Below, in pieces: positions 1 through 8,908 of a stretch of DNA of 64,000 nt; the stretch's first letter is position 1, and every line of letters begins with the position of its first letter. Where the stretch lies: contig JADGFI010000008.1 in assembly GCA_016743945.1 (NCBI GenBank), positions 62,001-126,000 of the forward strand. The letters are read 5' to 3'. The notes under the pieces were generated by a model that had not been told where the DNA came from, searched no databases, and was given only the letters and a program-made list of their open reading frames with translations. Position numbers and translations under genes: made by a program. The DNA comes from Desulfobacteraceae bacterium. GTDB taxonomy: Bacteria; Desulfobacterota; Desulfobacteria; Desulfobacterales; Desulfobacteraceae.

Positions 1-138
1 TTTTTCCACAAACGCCGGCAGGAGCGGTGTGAAAAATGAGGAATAAAAATCACCGATAAAGTGAACCAGGGCCAGAACAAAAATGATCTTGTAATTCACT
101 TTGCCGATGGAGGTGTCTTGCGCAGTTGCTATTGTCAT
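1..138 (-). CDS. MFS transporter, N-terminal part only (fosmidomycin-resistance type)
   Basis: The first 46 codons of a membrane transporter run off the left edge of the window. Translation from an ATG at 138 gives a short polar leader, then a hydrophobic helix containing HFIGDFYSSFFTPLLPAF. That segment is typical of the first membrane span of major facilitator proteins related to the fosmidomycin-resistance exporter Fsr. Such proteins are 12-helix proton-driven exporters of the inner membrane. The gene lies 22 nt after the DUF711 gene on the same strand, so it is probably the last visible gene of the ribF operon. Its substrate cannot be judged from 46 residues. Confidence 0.7.
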   Translation of the reverse strand, partial: MTIATAQDTSIGKVNYKIIFVLALVHFIGDFYSSFFTPLLPAFVEK

Positions 139-160
139 GGCGGTTCCGGTTGATGAATTC

Positions 161-1531
161 TTAATTTTTCAGGCTGTGGATGGGGGCTGGAATCCGGCCG
201 CCAAAGGTGACAAAGGAATCAGACAGATCTGAATGGGGAACCGCCATGATCCTGGCTTCACCCAGAAGACCCCCAAAATACACCTTGTCTCCGGCTTTTT
301 TCCCGGGAACAGGAATCAGGCGGGTGGCAGTGGTTTTCGCATTGATCATCCCAATGGCCATTTCATCGGCAATAATACCGGCCAGACATTCCTCGGTAAT
401 ATCCCCGGGAATGGGCACCATATCAAGTCCCACGGAGCAGACACAGGTCATGGCCTCCAATTTTTCAATGGTCAGATATCCCTTGTGAGCGGCCTCGGCA
501 ATATTCAAGTCCTCACTCACCGGTATAAATGCCCCGGAAAGTCCGCCCACATGGGAGCTTGCAAAGGCACCGCCTTTTTTAACGGCATCATTTAGCATGG
601 CAAGGGCAGCTGTCGATCCGGGAACCCCGATATGGGTGAGCCCCAGGGCCTGGAATATTTCTCCGATGCTGTCACCCACGGTTGGCGTGGGGGCCAGGGA
701 CAGGTCCACCACACCGAACTTGATCCCCAGGTTCTGGGCAACCTCCCGGCCGATGAGTTCCCCTACACGGGTGACCTTGCAAGCGGTTCGTTTTATGATT
801 TCCGCAATTTGGCCAAGACTTAAGACTTTGTCTTTCAGGTTTCTTTCGATGGCCTGTTTGATAACGCCGGGGCCTGAGACCCCTACATTAATGACGGCAT
901 CGGCAACCCCTACTCCCAAATACGCCCCGGCCATAAAGGGCATGTCTTCGGGAATATTGGCAAAAACACATAGTTTGGCACTGGCAAGTCCGTCGTCGTC
1001 GGCTGTCAGGGCAGCGGCTTCCTTAATGGCACGGGCCATTAAAAGGACGGCATCCATGTTAATGCCGGCTTTGGTAGTGGCCACATTCACAGAGGCGCAG
1101 ACCCGCTGGGTTTGAGCCAGGGCCCGGGGAAGGGCGGCAATAAGGGCTTTATCGCCATTGGCCATGCCTTTTTCAACCAGGGCTGAAAACCCGCCGATAA
1201 AGTCAATGTTAACCTCTTTGGCAATGTCATTGAGTTCATGGGCGATTTCAACCATCTGGTCTGAAGAAAAGGGTGCTCCCACAAGGGCAATGGGGCTGAT
1301 GGAGATGCGTTTGTTCACCACGGTGATGCCATATTTTTCTCCCACAGCATCACAGACCGTTACCAGGTCTTTGGCATGGGAGATAATTTTGTTTCTTATT
1401 CTTTCCTTGAAGACCGAAAGATCGTGACTGACACAGTCAAAGAGGTTGATTCCCATGGTGACCGCCCGGACATCCAGGTTTTCATTTTTCACCATTTCAA
1501 TGGTGGACATTATTTCATAATCATCAAACAT
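161..1531 (-). CDS. DUF711/UPF0210 PFL-like family protein
   Basis: A full-length (456 aa) member of the UPF0210 (DUF711) family, which is structurally related to pyruvate formate-lyase but has no proven reaction. Family hallmarks are visible: an N-terminal stretch DVRAVTMGINLFDC and glycine-rich central segments such as GVGVADAVINVGVSGPGV. The start is set by an AGGA ribosome site ahead of the ATG. In many bacteria a UPF0210 protein follows an ACT-domain protein. The same order is seen here, 42 nt downstream of an ACT protein, which supports a joint but unknown metabolic role. It is cytoplasmic with no signal peptide. The family call is firm; the function is open. Confidence 0.88.
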   Translation of the reverse strand: MFDDYEIMSTIEMVKNENLDVRAVTMGINLFDCVSHDLSVFKERIRNKIISHAKDLVTVCDAVGEKYGITVVNKRISISPIALVGAPFSSDQMVEIAHELNDIAKEVNIDFIGGFSALVEKGMANGDKALIAALPRALAQTQRVCASVNVATTKAGINMDAVLLMARAIKEAAALTADDDGLASAKLCVFANIPEDMPFMAGAYLGVGVADAVINVGVSGPGVIKQAIERNLKDKVLSLGQIAEIIKRTACKVTRVGELIGREVAQNLGIKFGVVDLSLAPTPTVGDSIGEIFQALGLTHIGVPGSTAALAMLNDAVKKGGAFASSHVGGLSGAFIPVSEDLNIAEAAHKGYLTIEKLEAMTCVCSVGLDMVPIPGDITEECLAGIIADEMAIGMINAKTTATRLIPVPGKKAGDKVYFGGLLGEARIMAVPHSDLSDSFVTFGGRIPAPIHSLKN

Positions 1532-1573
1532 GGTTTTTCCTGTTATATTTTACAATTAATTTTATTGATGGCG

Positions 1574-2128
1574 TCATATTTTATTAATGGCATCAAAGAT
1601 ATTTTTATGCTGGATTCTGATATCCAAATTCAGTTCACAGGCTTTTTCTCTAAGGGCCTTGAACATGGCAGGTGCATCCACATCGGGTGATATGCTTACC
1701 TGGTAGGACATGACATTGGCATTGGGGTCGCTGCCCCCCTTGAACACTGCTTTTAGATTGATAATATTAGCGTTAAAATCGGCAACAATACCGGAAAACC
1801 TGGCCACAAGCCCTTTTTGATCGGGACCTATGGTGGTGATCAAAAAAATCTCTGACGGACCCTCTTCTTGTATGTTGCCGTTTTTCCCAAGGGGATTGAC
1901 ATGGATTGTCAGGCCCGAGTCACCGATTTTTTCAAGAAAGGCTAGCTGAAGTTGATTTCGGGTTCGCTCCGGCGGTTTTTCAACAAAGAAAAATCCGGCA
2001 AACTGGTTTTGCAGGATCATCTGATTGACATTTTCAAGGTTGCAGTCGTTCTCGTATAAAATAGCGGATATTTTGGAAATAATACCGGGTCTGTCCTTTC
2101 CCAGAACAGTGACGATCAATTTGTTCAT
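1574..2128 (-). CDS. Double ACT-domain protein (GcvR-like)
   Basis: A 184-aa cytoplasmic protein made of two ACT domains, roughly residues 3-75 and 93-170. The first opens with VTVLGKDRPGIISKIS and the second with LITTIGPDQKGLVARFSG, both typical ACT amino-acid-binding starts. The layout matches GcvR-like regulators and the ACT proteins that accompany DUF711 proteins. It probably senses an amino acid or acts as a partner of the next gene. An AAAGG ribosome site precedes the ATG. The gene starts 9 nt after rpe ends and ends 42 nt before the DUF711 gene, so all three are likely cotranscribed. There is no DNA-binding domain. Confidence 0.85.
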   Translation of the reverse strand: MNKLIVTVLGKDRPGIISKISAILYENDCNLENVNQMILQNQFAGFFFVEKPPERTRNQLQLAFLEKIGDSGLTIHVNPLGKNGNIQEEGPSEIFLITTIGPDQKGLVARFSGIVADFNANIINLKAVFKGGSDPNANVMSYQVSISPDVDAPAMFKALREKACELNLDIRIQHKNIFDAINKI

Positions 2129-2137
2129 TTTTTACCT

Positions 2138-2788
2138 TTACATTGCCTGTCGAAGGGCTGAAATGGTTTCTTTGTAATCAGGGGTGTTGAAAATGGCAGA
2201 ACCCGCCACAAAGGAGGTGGCGCCTGCCGCATGTATCGCATGTATAGAATCGCAATTGACCCCGCCGTCCACCTGGATAATGGCCGGGGAATTTTTTTCC
2301 TTGAGCAATCGGGACAGGGCAGCAATCTTGTTGATACTTGCATCGATAAATTTTTGTCCGCCAAATCCGGGGTTGACGCTCATGATGAGGACAAAATCCA
2401 GCTGGTCAATGATCCATTCAATGGCGGATAGGGGCGTACCGGGATTTAAGGCAACCCCGGCCTTGACATCAAAACTTTTAATGAGTTGAAGGCTTCTGTG
2501 GAGATGGGGGCAGGCTTCTGCGTGGACCGATATATAATCGGCGCCGGCCTTTGCAAACTCAGGGATTATAAGATCAGGCGTTTCAATCATCAAATGAACA
2601 TCTAATTTAAGTTTTGTTACGCGTTTGCAGGCTTCCACAATAATGGGGCCATAGGTAATATTGGGTACAAACTGGCCGTCCATGACATCAATATGGATCC
2701 AGTCGGCACCTGCTTGTTCAACCCGGGCAAGTTCTTCACCCAGAATGGTGAAGTCAGCCGATAATATAGACGGGGCAATTATTCCCAT
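2138..2788 (-). CDS. rpe: Ribulose-phosphate 3-epimerase
   Basis: Interconverts D-ribulose 5-phosphate and D-xylulose 5-phosphate in the pentose phosphate pathway. The 216-aa length is normal for this TIM-barrel enzyme. Signature segments are in place: SILSADF (7-13), HIDVMDG (32-38), DVHLMIE (63-69), NPGFGGQ (139-145) and VDGGVN (173-178). Asp34 and Asp174 are the expected acid/base pair and His32 and His65 the metal ligands. A GGAG ribosome site lies inside the end of the preceding PASTA gene, which overlaps this start by 10 nt, so translation is likely coupled. Confidence 0.97.
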   Translation of the reverse strand: MGIIAPSILSADFTILGEELARVEQAGADWIHIDVMDGQFVPNITYGPIIVEACKRVTKLKLDVHLMIETPDLIIPEFAKAGADYISVHAEACPHLHRSLQLIKSFDVKAGVALNPGTPLSAIEWIIDQLDFVLIMSVNPGFGGQKFIDASINKIAALSRLLKEKNSPAIIQVDGGVNCDSIHAIHAAGATSFVAGSAIFNTPDYKETISALRQAM

Positions 2789-3780
2789 AAGAGTTCTCCT
2801 GTGTCATTGTTCTGATTCCACGGATCAATGAGTCGTGTTTTTACAAGTTCATGATCAACAAAAATTTTTATTTTAGTTTTTATTCCGGCAGGAATCAATA
2901 GGTTAATTTTTTTTCCCGGCTTAAAAAATTCATTGAACAGGTCAAGGGGAAGTCCCAGATAATCTGTTTGCACCCGGACATGTCTTTTTAAAAATCCAGG
3001 GCTTAGGGTATGAGTTACCAAAATTAACCCCCTTAAATTTTTGGGTTCAATCTCCAGGCCGTCCCTTGTGCTGTTGGCAATCAATTCAATTGGGGTGAGG
3101 GGAAACACGGGCCTCCCGAATTCAGGTATTTGGGATAAAATAAGACCCTGATCCAGGTTTGGATCGACTTTGGACCGTATCTTTGAAACCAGGAGATGCT
3201 GGTTTTTCAAAAGGTTTACAGCGGCATTCAGGCCGAGGCCTTTAAGGTCGGGCATCACCTGGGCCATGGGCTCAGGCCCGCGGCTGACCAGAAAATTGCA
3301 AAGGGAATTGCTTTTTACCGTGGAAAAGGCCAGGGGGTATTGGGCAATTATGTGATCTTTCCCGGTGCTGTCCGAGTGAACATAGGAGAGGGTGCCGGGT
3401 TTGAATTCTTTTTTTTCAAGGATCAAAAGGGCCTGTTTTAAGGGGACTTGGCGTAAATCCGGAAGAATAGTTTCCTTGTGACCCTTGGAAATAGTGATCG
3501 CCACATCCCGGCCTTTTTTTATGGTGGTCCCCGCAGGGGGATCCTGGAAGGTCACCCCGTATTTGGGAATGATGTCATCGAAGCGTGTGCCGTGGAGTTT
3601 GGGATTAAGTCCCAGGTGGGTTAGGGTTTCCAATACATAGATAATGTTTTTCCCTTTAAGCTCGGGAAGAATAATTTCCTTGGCACTGCGTGTAAAGAGG
3701 CTGACGGCAAAATAAGCGGCAGCCCCGGCAATGAAAACGGCCATGCAAAAAACAACCCCATATTTTAGGAATGGCTTCAT
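2779..3780 (-). CDS. Membrane-anchored PASTA-domain protein
   Basis: A 333-aa protein with one N-terminal membrane helix (about residues 8-30) followed by three PASTA-like repeats. Each repeat carries the usual pattern of a conserved Pro-Leu core with G, for example LPDLRQVPLKQALLILEK. PASTA repeats bind peptidoglycan fragments in kinases and penicillin-binding proteins. Here there is no kinase or transpeptidase domain, so this is a stand-alone envelope protein facing the periplasm. Stand-alone PASTA proteins beside rpe and rsmB occur in other sulfate-reducing bacteria. It overlaps rsmB by 4 nt. The exact role is unknown; a cell-wall-linked function is inferred from the domain. Confidence 0.85.
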   Translation of the reverse strand: MKPFLKYGVVFCMAVFIAGAAAYFAVSLFTRSAKEIILPELKGKNIIYVLETLTHLGLNPKLHGTRFDDIIPKYGVTFQDPPAGTTIKKGRDVAITISKGHKETILPDLRQVPLKQALLILEKKEFKPGTLSYVHSDSTGKDHIIAQYPLAFSTVKSNSLCNFLVSRGPEPMAQVMPDLKGLGLNAAVNLLKNQHLLVSKIRSKVDPNLDQGLILSQIPEFGRPVFPLTPIELIANSTRDGLEIEPKNLRGLILVTHTLSPGFLKRHVRVQTDYLGLPLDLFNEFFKPGKKINLLIPAGIKTKIKIFVDHELVKTRLIDPWNQNNDTGELLWE

Positions 3781-5147
3781 GGGTTCTTATCAAGCCTTTT
3801 TAGCCGGGCGGCAAAAAAACCATCCATTATATGACCCTCGGGATATGTTTTGAAAAAAGGGTCCGCTGTCGTGAGGTTGGCGTTGGAAAACGCCTGTATC
3901 TCCTCCGTGGTTGTGTCCAGAGAATAATCTTTTCTCTTTTGTAAAAAAGCTGTTATCACCTGCTCATTTTCTTCCGGTTCGCAGGAACAAACCGCATATA
4001 CGAGTATTCCGCCTGGTTTGACAAAATTTGCCGCTGCATTCAGCATCTTTTTTTGTTGGGCGCAAAGCCTTAGTACATCCTTTAAGGTCCGTTTCCATTT
4101 GGTATCGGGATTCCGGCGTATGACCCCAAGTCCTGAACAGGGAGCATCCAGAAGAACCCGGTCAAAATATGTGTCAAAATCTTTTATTGTGGCCTTTAAT
4201 ATATTTATCTGCCGTACCCGGATATTTTCAATTCCCAGTCGCTGGGCCTCTGCCCCAAGGCTGTCAAGTTTATGGGATTCCAGGTCTGCTGCAATAACTT
4301 GCCCCCGGTCGTTCATTAACTGGGCAATATGACAGGCCTTGCCCCCGAGTCCGGCGCATGCATCAAGAACCGTTTCTCCTGGTTTTGGATCCAGGATTTG
4401 ACTCACCAACTGGGCCGCTTCATCCTGGATTTGGAAGAGGCCTTGGGAAAATCCCTCTATCTGGGTTACGGGCTTGCCCGGGCTTGAAATATGGATCCCG
4501 TCCGGGCTTTCATTTGTATATGCAACGCCAAGTTCCTGGGTTTCAAGAAGAGCGCCCAGGGCTTTTCTTTCCATCTTTAATGTGTTGACTCGCAGGGTAA
4601 TTGGGGGGATGGTATTGATGGACTGACAAAGGGCGAGGGTCTTTTCACCTCCATGAACCCCAATCCATCTTTTTATCAGCCAGCCGGGAAAACTGTGGCT
4701 GGTACAAATATGGGCCAATAAATTTTTATTCAGGTCGGGTAGGGAAAGGGTGTGGTGGTTTTGTTGGGCATTTCTGAGAACGGCATTGATAAAACTTGCA
4801 GCCCCCTTGTTCGTTCGTTTTTTCGCCAGTTCAATACTGGTATTAACGGCGGCAAAAGCGGGAACCCGGTCCAGGAAAAGGAGTTGAAAAAGGGCAATCC
4901 TTAAAATATACAACACCTGGATATCTATGTTTGCAAAGGGTTTTTTCGAAAAAGATTTGATGATAAAATCAAGATACTCCCTGTGACGCAATACCCCAAA
5001 TACAATTGCATTGCACAGATTCCGATCCTGACGTGACAGACTTTCCAATTCATTTTGGGCAATATCAATGCTTTTGTCCAGGGTACAGGTTTTTTTTTCA
5101 CACCGCATCAAAATAGTGAATGCCATGTGGCGGGAATCAGCCTTCAT
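3777..5147 (-). CDS. rsmB: 16S rRNA (cytosine-967-C5) methyltransferase RsmB
   Basis: Methylates C967 of 16S rRNA with S-adenosylmethionine. The 456-aa protein has an N-terminal NusB-like RNA-binding domain (about 1-140, with FINAVLRN) and a C-terminal Rossmann methyltransferase. Motifs seen are the SAM-binding DACAGLGGKACHIA, the DAPCSGLGVIRR motif IV with the release cysteine, and YAVCSCEPEENE containing the catalytic cysteine. It overlaps both neighbours (fmt and the PASTA gene) by 4 nt. The fmt-rsmB order is widely conserved. Confidence 0.96.
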   Translation of the reverse strand: MKADSRHMAFTILMRCEKKTCTLDKSIDIAQNELESLSRQDRNLCNAIVFGVLRHREYLDFIIKSFSKKPFANIDIQVLYILRIALFQLLFLDRVPAFAAVNTSIELAKKRTNKGAASFINAVLRNAQQNHHTLSLPDLNKNLLAHICTSHSFPGWLIKRWIGVHGGEKTLALCQSINTIPPITLRVNTLKMERKALGALLETQELGVAYTNESPDGIHISSPGKPVTQIEGFSQGLFQIQDEAAQLVSQILDPKPGETVLDACAGLGGKACHIAQLMNDRGQVIAADLESHKLDSLGAEAQRLGIENIRVRQINILKATIKDFDTYFDRVLLDAPCSGLGVIRRNPDTKWKRTLKDVLRLCAQQKKMLNAAANFVKPGGILVYAVCSCEPEENEQVITAFLQKRKDYSLDTTTEEIQAFSNANLTTADPFFKTYPEGHIMDGFFAARLKRLDKNP

Positions 5148-6091
5148 AGGAGTTCAAACCGGGCCGGAAGGTTAATTTTATGCCCCCGCAAAAAGGCATC
5201 TGCCGTCAATCTTTTTCCAGAAGATCCCATTAGTTCGAGGATCACAACCGAATTTTTACCTGTTGCCACATGAATGCCAGACTCATTACAGTGGAAAATT
5301 TGCCCGGGGTCAAGCAGGGTCTCTTTGTCACTGGGAATGGCCCGGAAAACTTTTAACCGTTTCCCCTCCAGAAGAGTAAAGGCGCCGGGCCAGGGGGTCA
5401 TGGCATTGATATGGGCACAGATTGACCTGTTGGAACGGGTCCAGTCGATTTTCCCATCGGATTTTTTCAACATGGGCACATAGGTGGCCTTGGAATGATC
5501 CTGGGAAATGGGGGTAAGGGAGTTCTTATTGATTTCCTGGATGGTTTTAACAATTAGTTCCCCCCCCATGACGGACAATCGGTCATGGAGTTCCTGGGCG
5601 GTTTCTTCGGACGTGATGGGGGTTGATGAGGTCAGCAGCATATCTCCTGAATCCATACCCTTGGCCATTACCATGGTGGTGATACCGGTTGTTGCATCCA
5701 TATTCATCACAGCCGCCTGGATAGGGGCTGCTCCCCGGTAAAGGGGCAAAAGAGAGGCATGGATATTTATAGGATAAATCCGGGGGATATCCAGGATTCT
5801 TTGGGACAAAAGCTGACCGAATGCCACCACCACAAAATAGTCGGGACCAATGGCCGCAAGTTTTTCAAAGCCCTCCTGGGTATTGAGGTTTTCAGGTTGA
5901 AATATATCAATCCCTAACTCAAGTGCGCTTTCTTTAACCGGTGGAAAACTTAGTTTTTTTCCCCGGCCCTTGGGCCGGTCTGGCTGGGTAATCACAAGGC
6001 TGATATTAAAATTATCCTGGGCCGCAAGAGCCCTTAATGCCGGGACTGAAAACCCAGGGGTTCCCATGAAAATGATATTAGTTTTTTTCAT
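5144..6091 (-). CDS. fmt: Methionyl-tRNA formyltransferase
   Basis: Formylates the initiator Met-tRNA from 10-formyl-tetrahydrofolate. The 315-aa size is normal. The N-terminal domain shows FMGTPGFSVPAL and the catalytic set Asn109, His111 (INIHASLLPLYRGAAPIQ) and Asp147 (KGMDSGDML). The C-terminal half is the tRNA-binding oligonucleotide-binding-like domain. It is cotranscribed with def, the deformylase that removes the group it adds, 38 nt upstream, and overlaps rsmB by 4 nt. The def-fmt pairing makes the assignment secure. Confidence 0.97.
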   Translation of the reverse strand: MKKTNIIFMGTPGFSVPALRALAAQDNFNISLVITQPDRPKGRGKKLSFPPVKESALELGIDIFQPENLNTQEGFEKLAAIGPDYFVVVAFGQLLSQRILDIPRIYPINIHASLLPLYRGAAPIQAAVMNMDATTGITTMVMAKGMDSGDMLLTSSTPITSEETAQELHDRLSVMGGELIVKTIQEINKNSLTPISQDHSKATYVPMLKKSDGKIDWTRSNRSICAHINAMTPWPGAFTLLEGKRLKVFRAIPSDKETLLDPGQIFHCNESGIHVATGKNSVVILELMGSSGKRLTADAFLRGHKINLPARFELL

Positions 6092-6129
6092 TGCTCTTTT
6101 TTCTATAATTGTCTTTATAGGATTGTTTT

Positions 6130-6657
6130 CTATTTTTGGTTTTTTAATTCTTTCATCCGCTTCTTTTTATACATGGCCCTTTTCAGGGAAGAGATCCGGT
6201 CGATGAAGAGAATACCGTCCAGATGATCAATTTCATGCTGCATGATCACCGACAATATCCCGTCTGCATCAAACTCCATCTGTTTGCCGTCTATATTCAG
6301 GGCTTTGACCGTGACCCTCTCGTACCGTTTGACATCGGCCCGATAATCAGCCACACTCAGGCAGCCTTCGTCTTCTGAGATAAAACTGCCATAGCCGGCA
6401 ATGATTTCAGGGTTGATCAACGCCGTAATTTCTCTGTGCTCTTCCTCATATTCAGGATCCATGGCATGGGAATCATAAACAAGAATCCGTTTGTTAATGC
6501 CTATCTGGGGGGCGGCAAGACCGACCCCAACATCATGGAACATGGTATCTCCCATATCTTTAACCAGCTCTTTGATCCCATCGTCAATGACATCCACCTT
6601 TACAGAAGGCTGGGAAAGAGATTTTTCAGGATATTTTAAAACATTACGTATGGCCAT
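6130..6657 (-). CDS. def: Peptide deformylase
   Basis: A metal-dependent hydrolase that removes the formyl group from new polypeptides. All three motifs are present in the 175-aa protein: GVGLAAPQ (44-51), EGCLS (97-101, Cys99 a metal ligand) and HEIDH (141-145, two His ligands and the catalytic Glu). The C-terminus is a basic helix rich in Lys. The start lies inside the end of ribF (14-nt overlap), so the two are probably coupled. The gene precedes fmt in the same operon. Confidence 0.97.
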   Translation of the reverse strand: MAIRNVLKYPEKSLSQPSVKVDVIDDGIKELVKDMGDTMFHDVGVGLAAPQIGINKRILVYDSHAMDPEYEEEHREITALINPEIIAGYGSFISEDEGCLSVADYRADVKRYERVTVKALNIDGKQMEFDADGILSVIMQHEIDHLDGILFIDRISSLKRAMYKKKRMKELKNQK

Positions 6658-7588
6658 TTTTTTTCAGGATTTCCTTTGCAATTTCAACATCTTTTTTAAT
6701 TTGTTGGGATAATTCATCTATGGAAGAAAACTTTTTTTCATCCCTCAACCGGGCCACCAGATTAATCCGAAGCCGCGTATCATAAAGATCACCATTAAAA
6801 TCAAGAATGTGCACCTCAATGGTGAACATTTGGTCCCCGAAGGTGGGCGAAAAACCGATATTGGCCACCCCAAAAAATGATCCTTGAATGGTTTCAACCT
6901 TGACGGCATAAACCCCAAGTTTGGGACACAGTTCATCATGTAGTTTGATATTGGCAGTGGGAAACCCCAACTGGCTCCCCCCCCTTTTTCTTCCCCGAAT
7001 AACCTTTCCCCTTATCTGGTAGTGCCGGCCCAGGTATTTCATGGCCTGCTCCACCTTTCCCTCCATAACGATTTCCCGGATCCGGGTACTGGAAATCCGT
7101 TCAATCCCTGCATTTGTATCATTGATCCAAGGGGAGACAATAGTCGTAAATCCCAGTCGTTTTCCTTCGGATTTTAATACCTCAATGGTTCCGATTCGAT
7201 TTTTTCCAAAGGAATAGTCCGGCCCTATAATGATCCCTTTCATCCCTATCTTATTCACAAGGATGGTTTCGATAAAATCATGGGCGGTGATGGATGCAAA
7301 TGCTTTATCAAAGGGAATACAGATCAGTACATCAATCCCGGATTTTTCAATTAGCTCTGTCTTTTGATCATGCCGGGTGATTAAGGGCGGGCTTGAAATT
7401 CCCAACGCCCTTAACGGATGCGGCTCAAAAGTCATTGCAATCGAGGTGCCACAAATTTCATCGGCTTTTTCCATGACCTGATGCAACAATGCCTGATGGC
7501 CTTTATGGACGCCATCAAAGTTTCCTATAGTGATAACAGCGTTTTTATAAGGGCTGTTAATTTGATCTAAGTTTTCAATTAATTCCAT
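6644..7588 (-). CDS. ribF: Bifunctional riboflavin kinase / FAD synthetase
   Basis: Makes FMN and then FAD from riboflavin. The N-terminal nucleotidyltransferase domain carries GNFDGVHKGHQALL and a later ISSTRIRE motif. The C-terminal flavokinase domain carries GRKRGGSQLGFPTANI. The reading frame is open to 7639, but AAAGGG seven bases ahead of the ATG at 7588 makes that the likely start (314 aa, the usual length). It appears to be the first gene of the long minus-strand operon running down to the window's left edge. About 120 nt separate it from the divergent tRNA-Leu gene. Confidence 0.94.
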   Translation of the reverse strand: MELIENLDQINSPYKNAVITIGNFDGVHKGHQALLHQVMEKADEICGTSIAMTFEPHPLRALGISSPPLITRHDQKTELIEKSGIDVLICIPFDKAFASITAHDFIETILVNKIGMKGIIIGPDYSFGKNRIGTIEVLKSEGKRLGFTTIVSPWINDTNAGIERISSTRIREIVMEGKVEQAMKYLGRHYQIRGKVIRGRKRGGSQLGFPTANIKLHDELCPKLGVYAVKVETIQGSFFGVANIGFSPTFGDQMFTIEVHILDFNGDLYDTRLRINLVARLRDEKKFSSIDELSQQIKKDVEIAKEILKKNGHT

Positions 7589-7706
7589 GGGTCCCTTTAT
7601 CATTTGGAATAATATAGTATTGACAATTACCACAAACAAAGATATATAGCCTAACCATCGCCTTTAAGCAATCTTTAATTGCTTTCAAACGGGCGGTAAA
7701 GCGCGT

Positions 7707-7793
7707 GCCGAAGTGGCGGAATTGGTAGACGCACCAGTTTCAGGGACTGGCGAGTGTATACTTGTGGGAGTTCGAATCTCCCCTTCGGCACCA
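7707..7793 (+). tRNA. tRNA-Leu (anticodon CAG)
   Basis: An 87-nt cloverleaf with a long variable arm. The acceptor stem pairs GCCGAAG (7707-7713) with CTTCGGC (7783-7789), followed by A and an encoded CCA. The anticodon stem CCAGT/ACTGG holds loop TTCAGGG, giving anticodon CAG at 7741-7743. The T arm contains GTTCGAATC. A decayed integrase reading frame begins 272 nt downstream on the same strand, which suggests this tRNA once served as an integration site. Confidence 0.97.
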
Positions 7794-8064
7794 TCCTACT
7801 TAAAGGCTTTAATAGAGCGGTTCTTCATCGTTTTAAGCCGAGAAAATCCATAAATTATCGTTTTTGCACAAACTCATTGCACACTTTGGGGCTTTTATTA
7901 CTTGGTTTCAAGATGTTTCCAATGGCCTTTCAATAAGGGCTTTCGGGTGTCTGAAATCAATATAAGGATTTGGATTTGTAAATCAAGGGATCATCCTTTG
8001 CACAAATACAGATGGGCCTGAAGTTTGCTATACCTCTAACCACAAAGGTTTTGGGGAATTGGAT

Positions 8065-8440
8065 ATGGCATAAAGCTATCTTGTATTGAATCAATCCGGT
8101 TATTATTTCAGGATTATTGTTCCGGTTGACCTTAGAAGTATGATAGGGGTGCGTGAAATTAAAAGGAGCCTTAAAATCGGAGTGTTGGGTCTGGCAAAAG
8201 AAAAGGTAAGACTGCTTTCAGGTAAGATATATAGGTGTAGGTGAGGATAGAATGAGTCAGCTTGACCAGGAAAAAATATAGGAATTTGTGCATACACATC
8301 TACGGAAAACTCTTGAATGGAGATACCTCATCATTTGTGAAAGTATTCAAGGAGAAGGGGTGTTTTCAAGAGCAGTTTGTTGTGAGAAGATGATAATCTT
8401 ACCTATACAACATGATTCATATGGTTGGAACAGTAGATAA
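8065..8440 (+). pseudogene. Decayed phage-type integrase, N-terminal part (near tRNA-Leu)
   Basis: Read from an ATG at 8065, the frame gives MA, a TAA at 8071-8073, then SYLVLNQSGYYFRIIVPVDL and REIKRSLKIG up to a stop at 8242-8244. This is the N-terminal arm found in a tyrosine-recombinase group (DUF6538-like), the same type as the larger integrase at 11023. A further stretch read from about 8251 (QLDQEKI, then EFVHTHLRKTLEW after a stop) continues the same region. There are at least three stops or frame changes and no catalytic domain. It is a dead fragment placed, as such integrases usually are, just downstream of a tRNA gene. Confidence 0.65.
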
Positions 8441-8562
8441 GAAAAGGGCAGGGGGAACATTCATTCCATAACGTACAACGTATAATACAAGACTTTACAT
8501 CTTTATGTCAAATTTTGGAATGTTTAGAGCCATTTGTTGCTGAGTCTGGTTCAAGATTTCAA

Positions 8563-8733
8563 TTACCCTTGACGAGAGAGACGAATATTTTCTGTCAAAG
8601 CAAAGAGTTTATAACCACTAAATCTTCTATCATGCCCAGACCTTTTTTCGGGGGAATACGTTTCATATGATAACATCCGTCTGTCATATAGTGAGCGTTT
8701 TTTGTTTTTGTTTAATAATATTTTTTTCTTCAT
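8563..8733 (-). CDS. Small arginine-rich protein with paired DRR motifs
   Basis: A 56-aa basic protein carrying KRSLYDRRMLSYETYSPEKR and then SGHDRRF. The same pattern, R-x-x-x-DRR-x-x-S-aromatic-x-x-Y-x-PE-R/K-RS-x-x-DRRF, recurs in the small protein at 14491-14640. The start at 8733 is chosen because CAGGAG stands 9 nt ahead of that ATG. The start lies inside the end of the PEP-CTERM gene (51-nt overlap, different frame), so translation is probably coupled. There is no signal peptide or membrane helix. Short proteins with repeated RRSGxDRR motifs are common in sulfate reducers, but I know of no function. Confidence 0.6.
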   Translation of the reverse strand: MKKKILLNKNKKRSLYDRRMLSYETYSPEKRSGHDRRFSGYKLFALTENIRLSRQG

Positions 8734-8908
8734 TTGTATTAAACTCCTGGAGTTGTTTTTTGCCGATTCCTGCAAGGACCAAAAGGCCAAAGCCAAGAAT
8801 AATCATAGTAGTCGGTTCTGATAGGTTGTGTATATGGACATGAACCCAGCTCAGGGCAGGGGCTAAAAGTAGACCAAAGGACAATACAGCGACAATAACT
8901 TTTTTCAT
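8684..8908 (-). CDS. Small PEP-CTERM-type membrane protein
   Basis: A 74-aa protein that is almost only sorting signals: an N-terminal signal peptide (KKVIVAVLSFGLLLAPALS), a short linker, then SEPTTMIILGFGLLVLAGIG followed by basic residues. The second part fits the PEP-CTERM anchor (Pro-Glu-Pro-like motif, hydrophobic helix, basic tail) handled by exosortase in exopolysaccharide-producing Gram-negatives. The proline before Glu is replaced by Ser, so it is a variant. A GGAG site precedes the ATG. It overlaps the arginine-rich gene at 8563-8733. The C-terminal tail after the helix is longer than usual. Confidence 0.55.
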   Translation of the reverse strand: MKKVIVAVLSFGLLLAPALSWVHVHIHNLSEPTTMIILGFGLLVLAGIGKKQLQEFNTNEEKNIIKQKQKTLTI

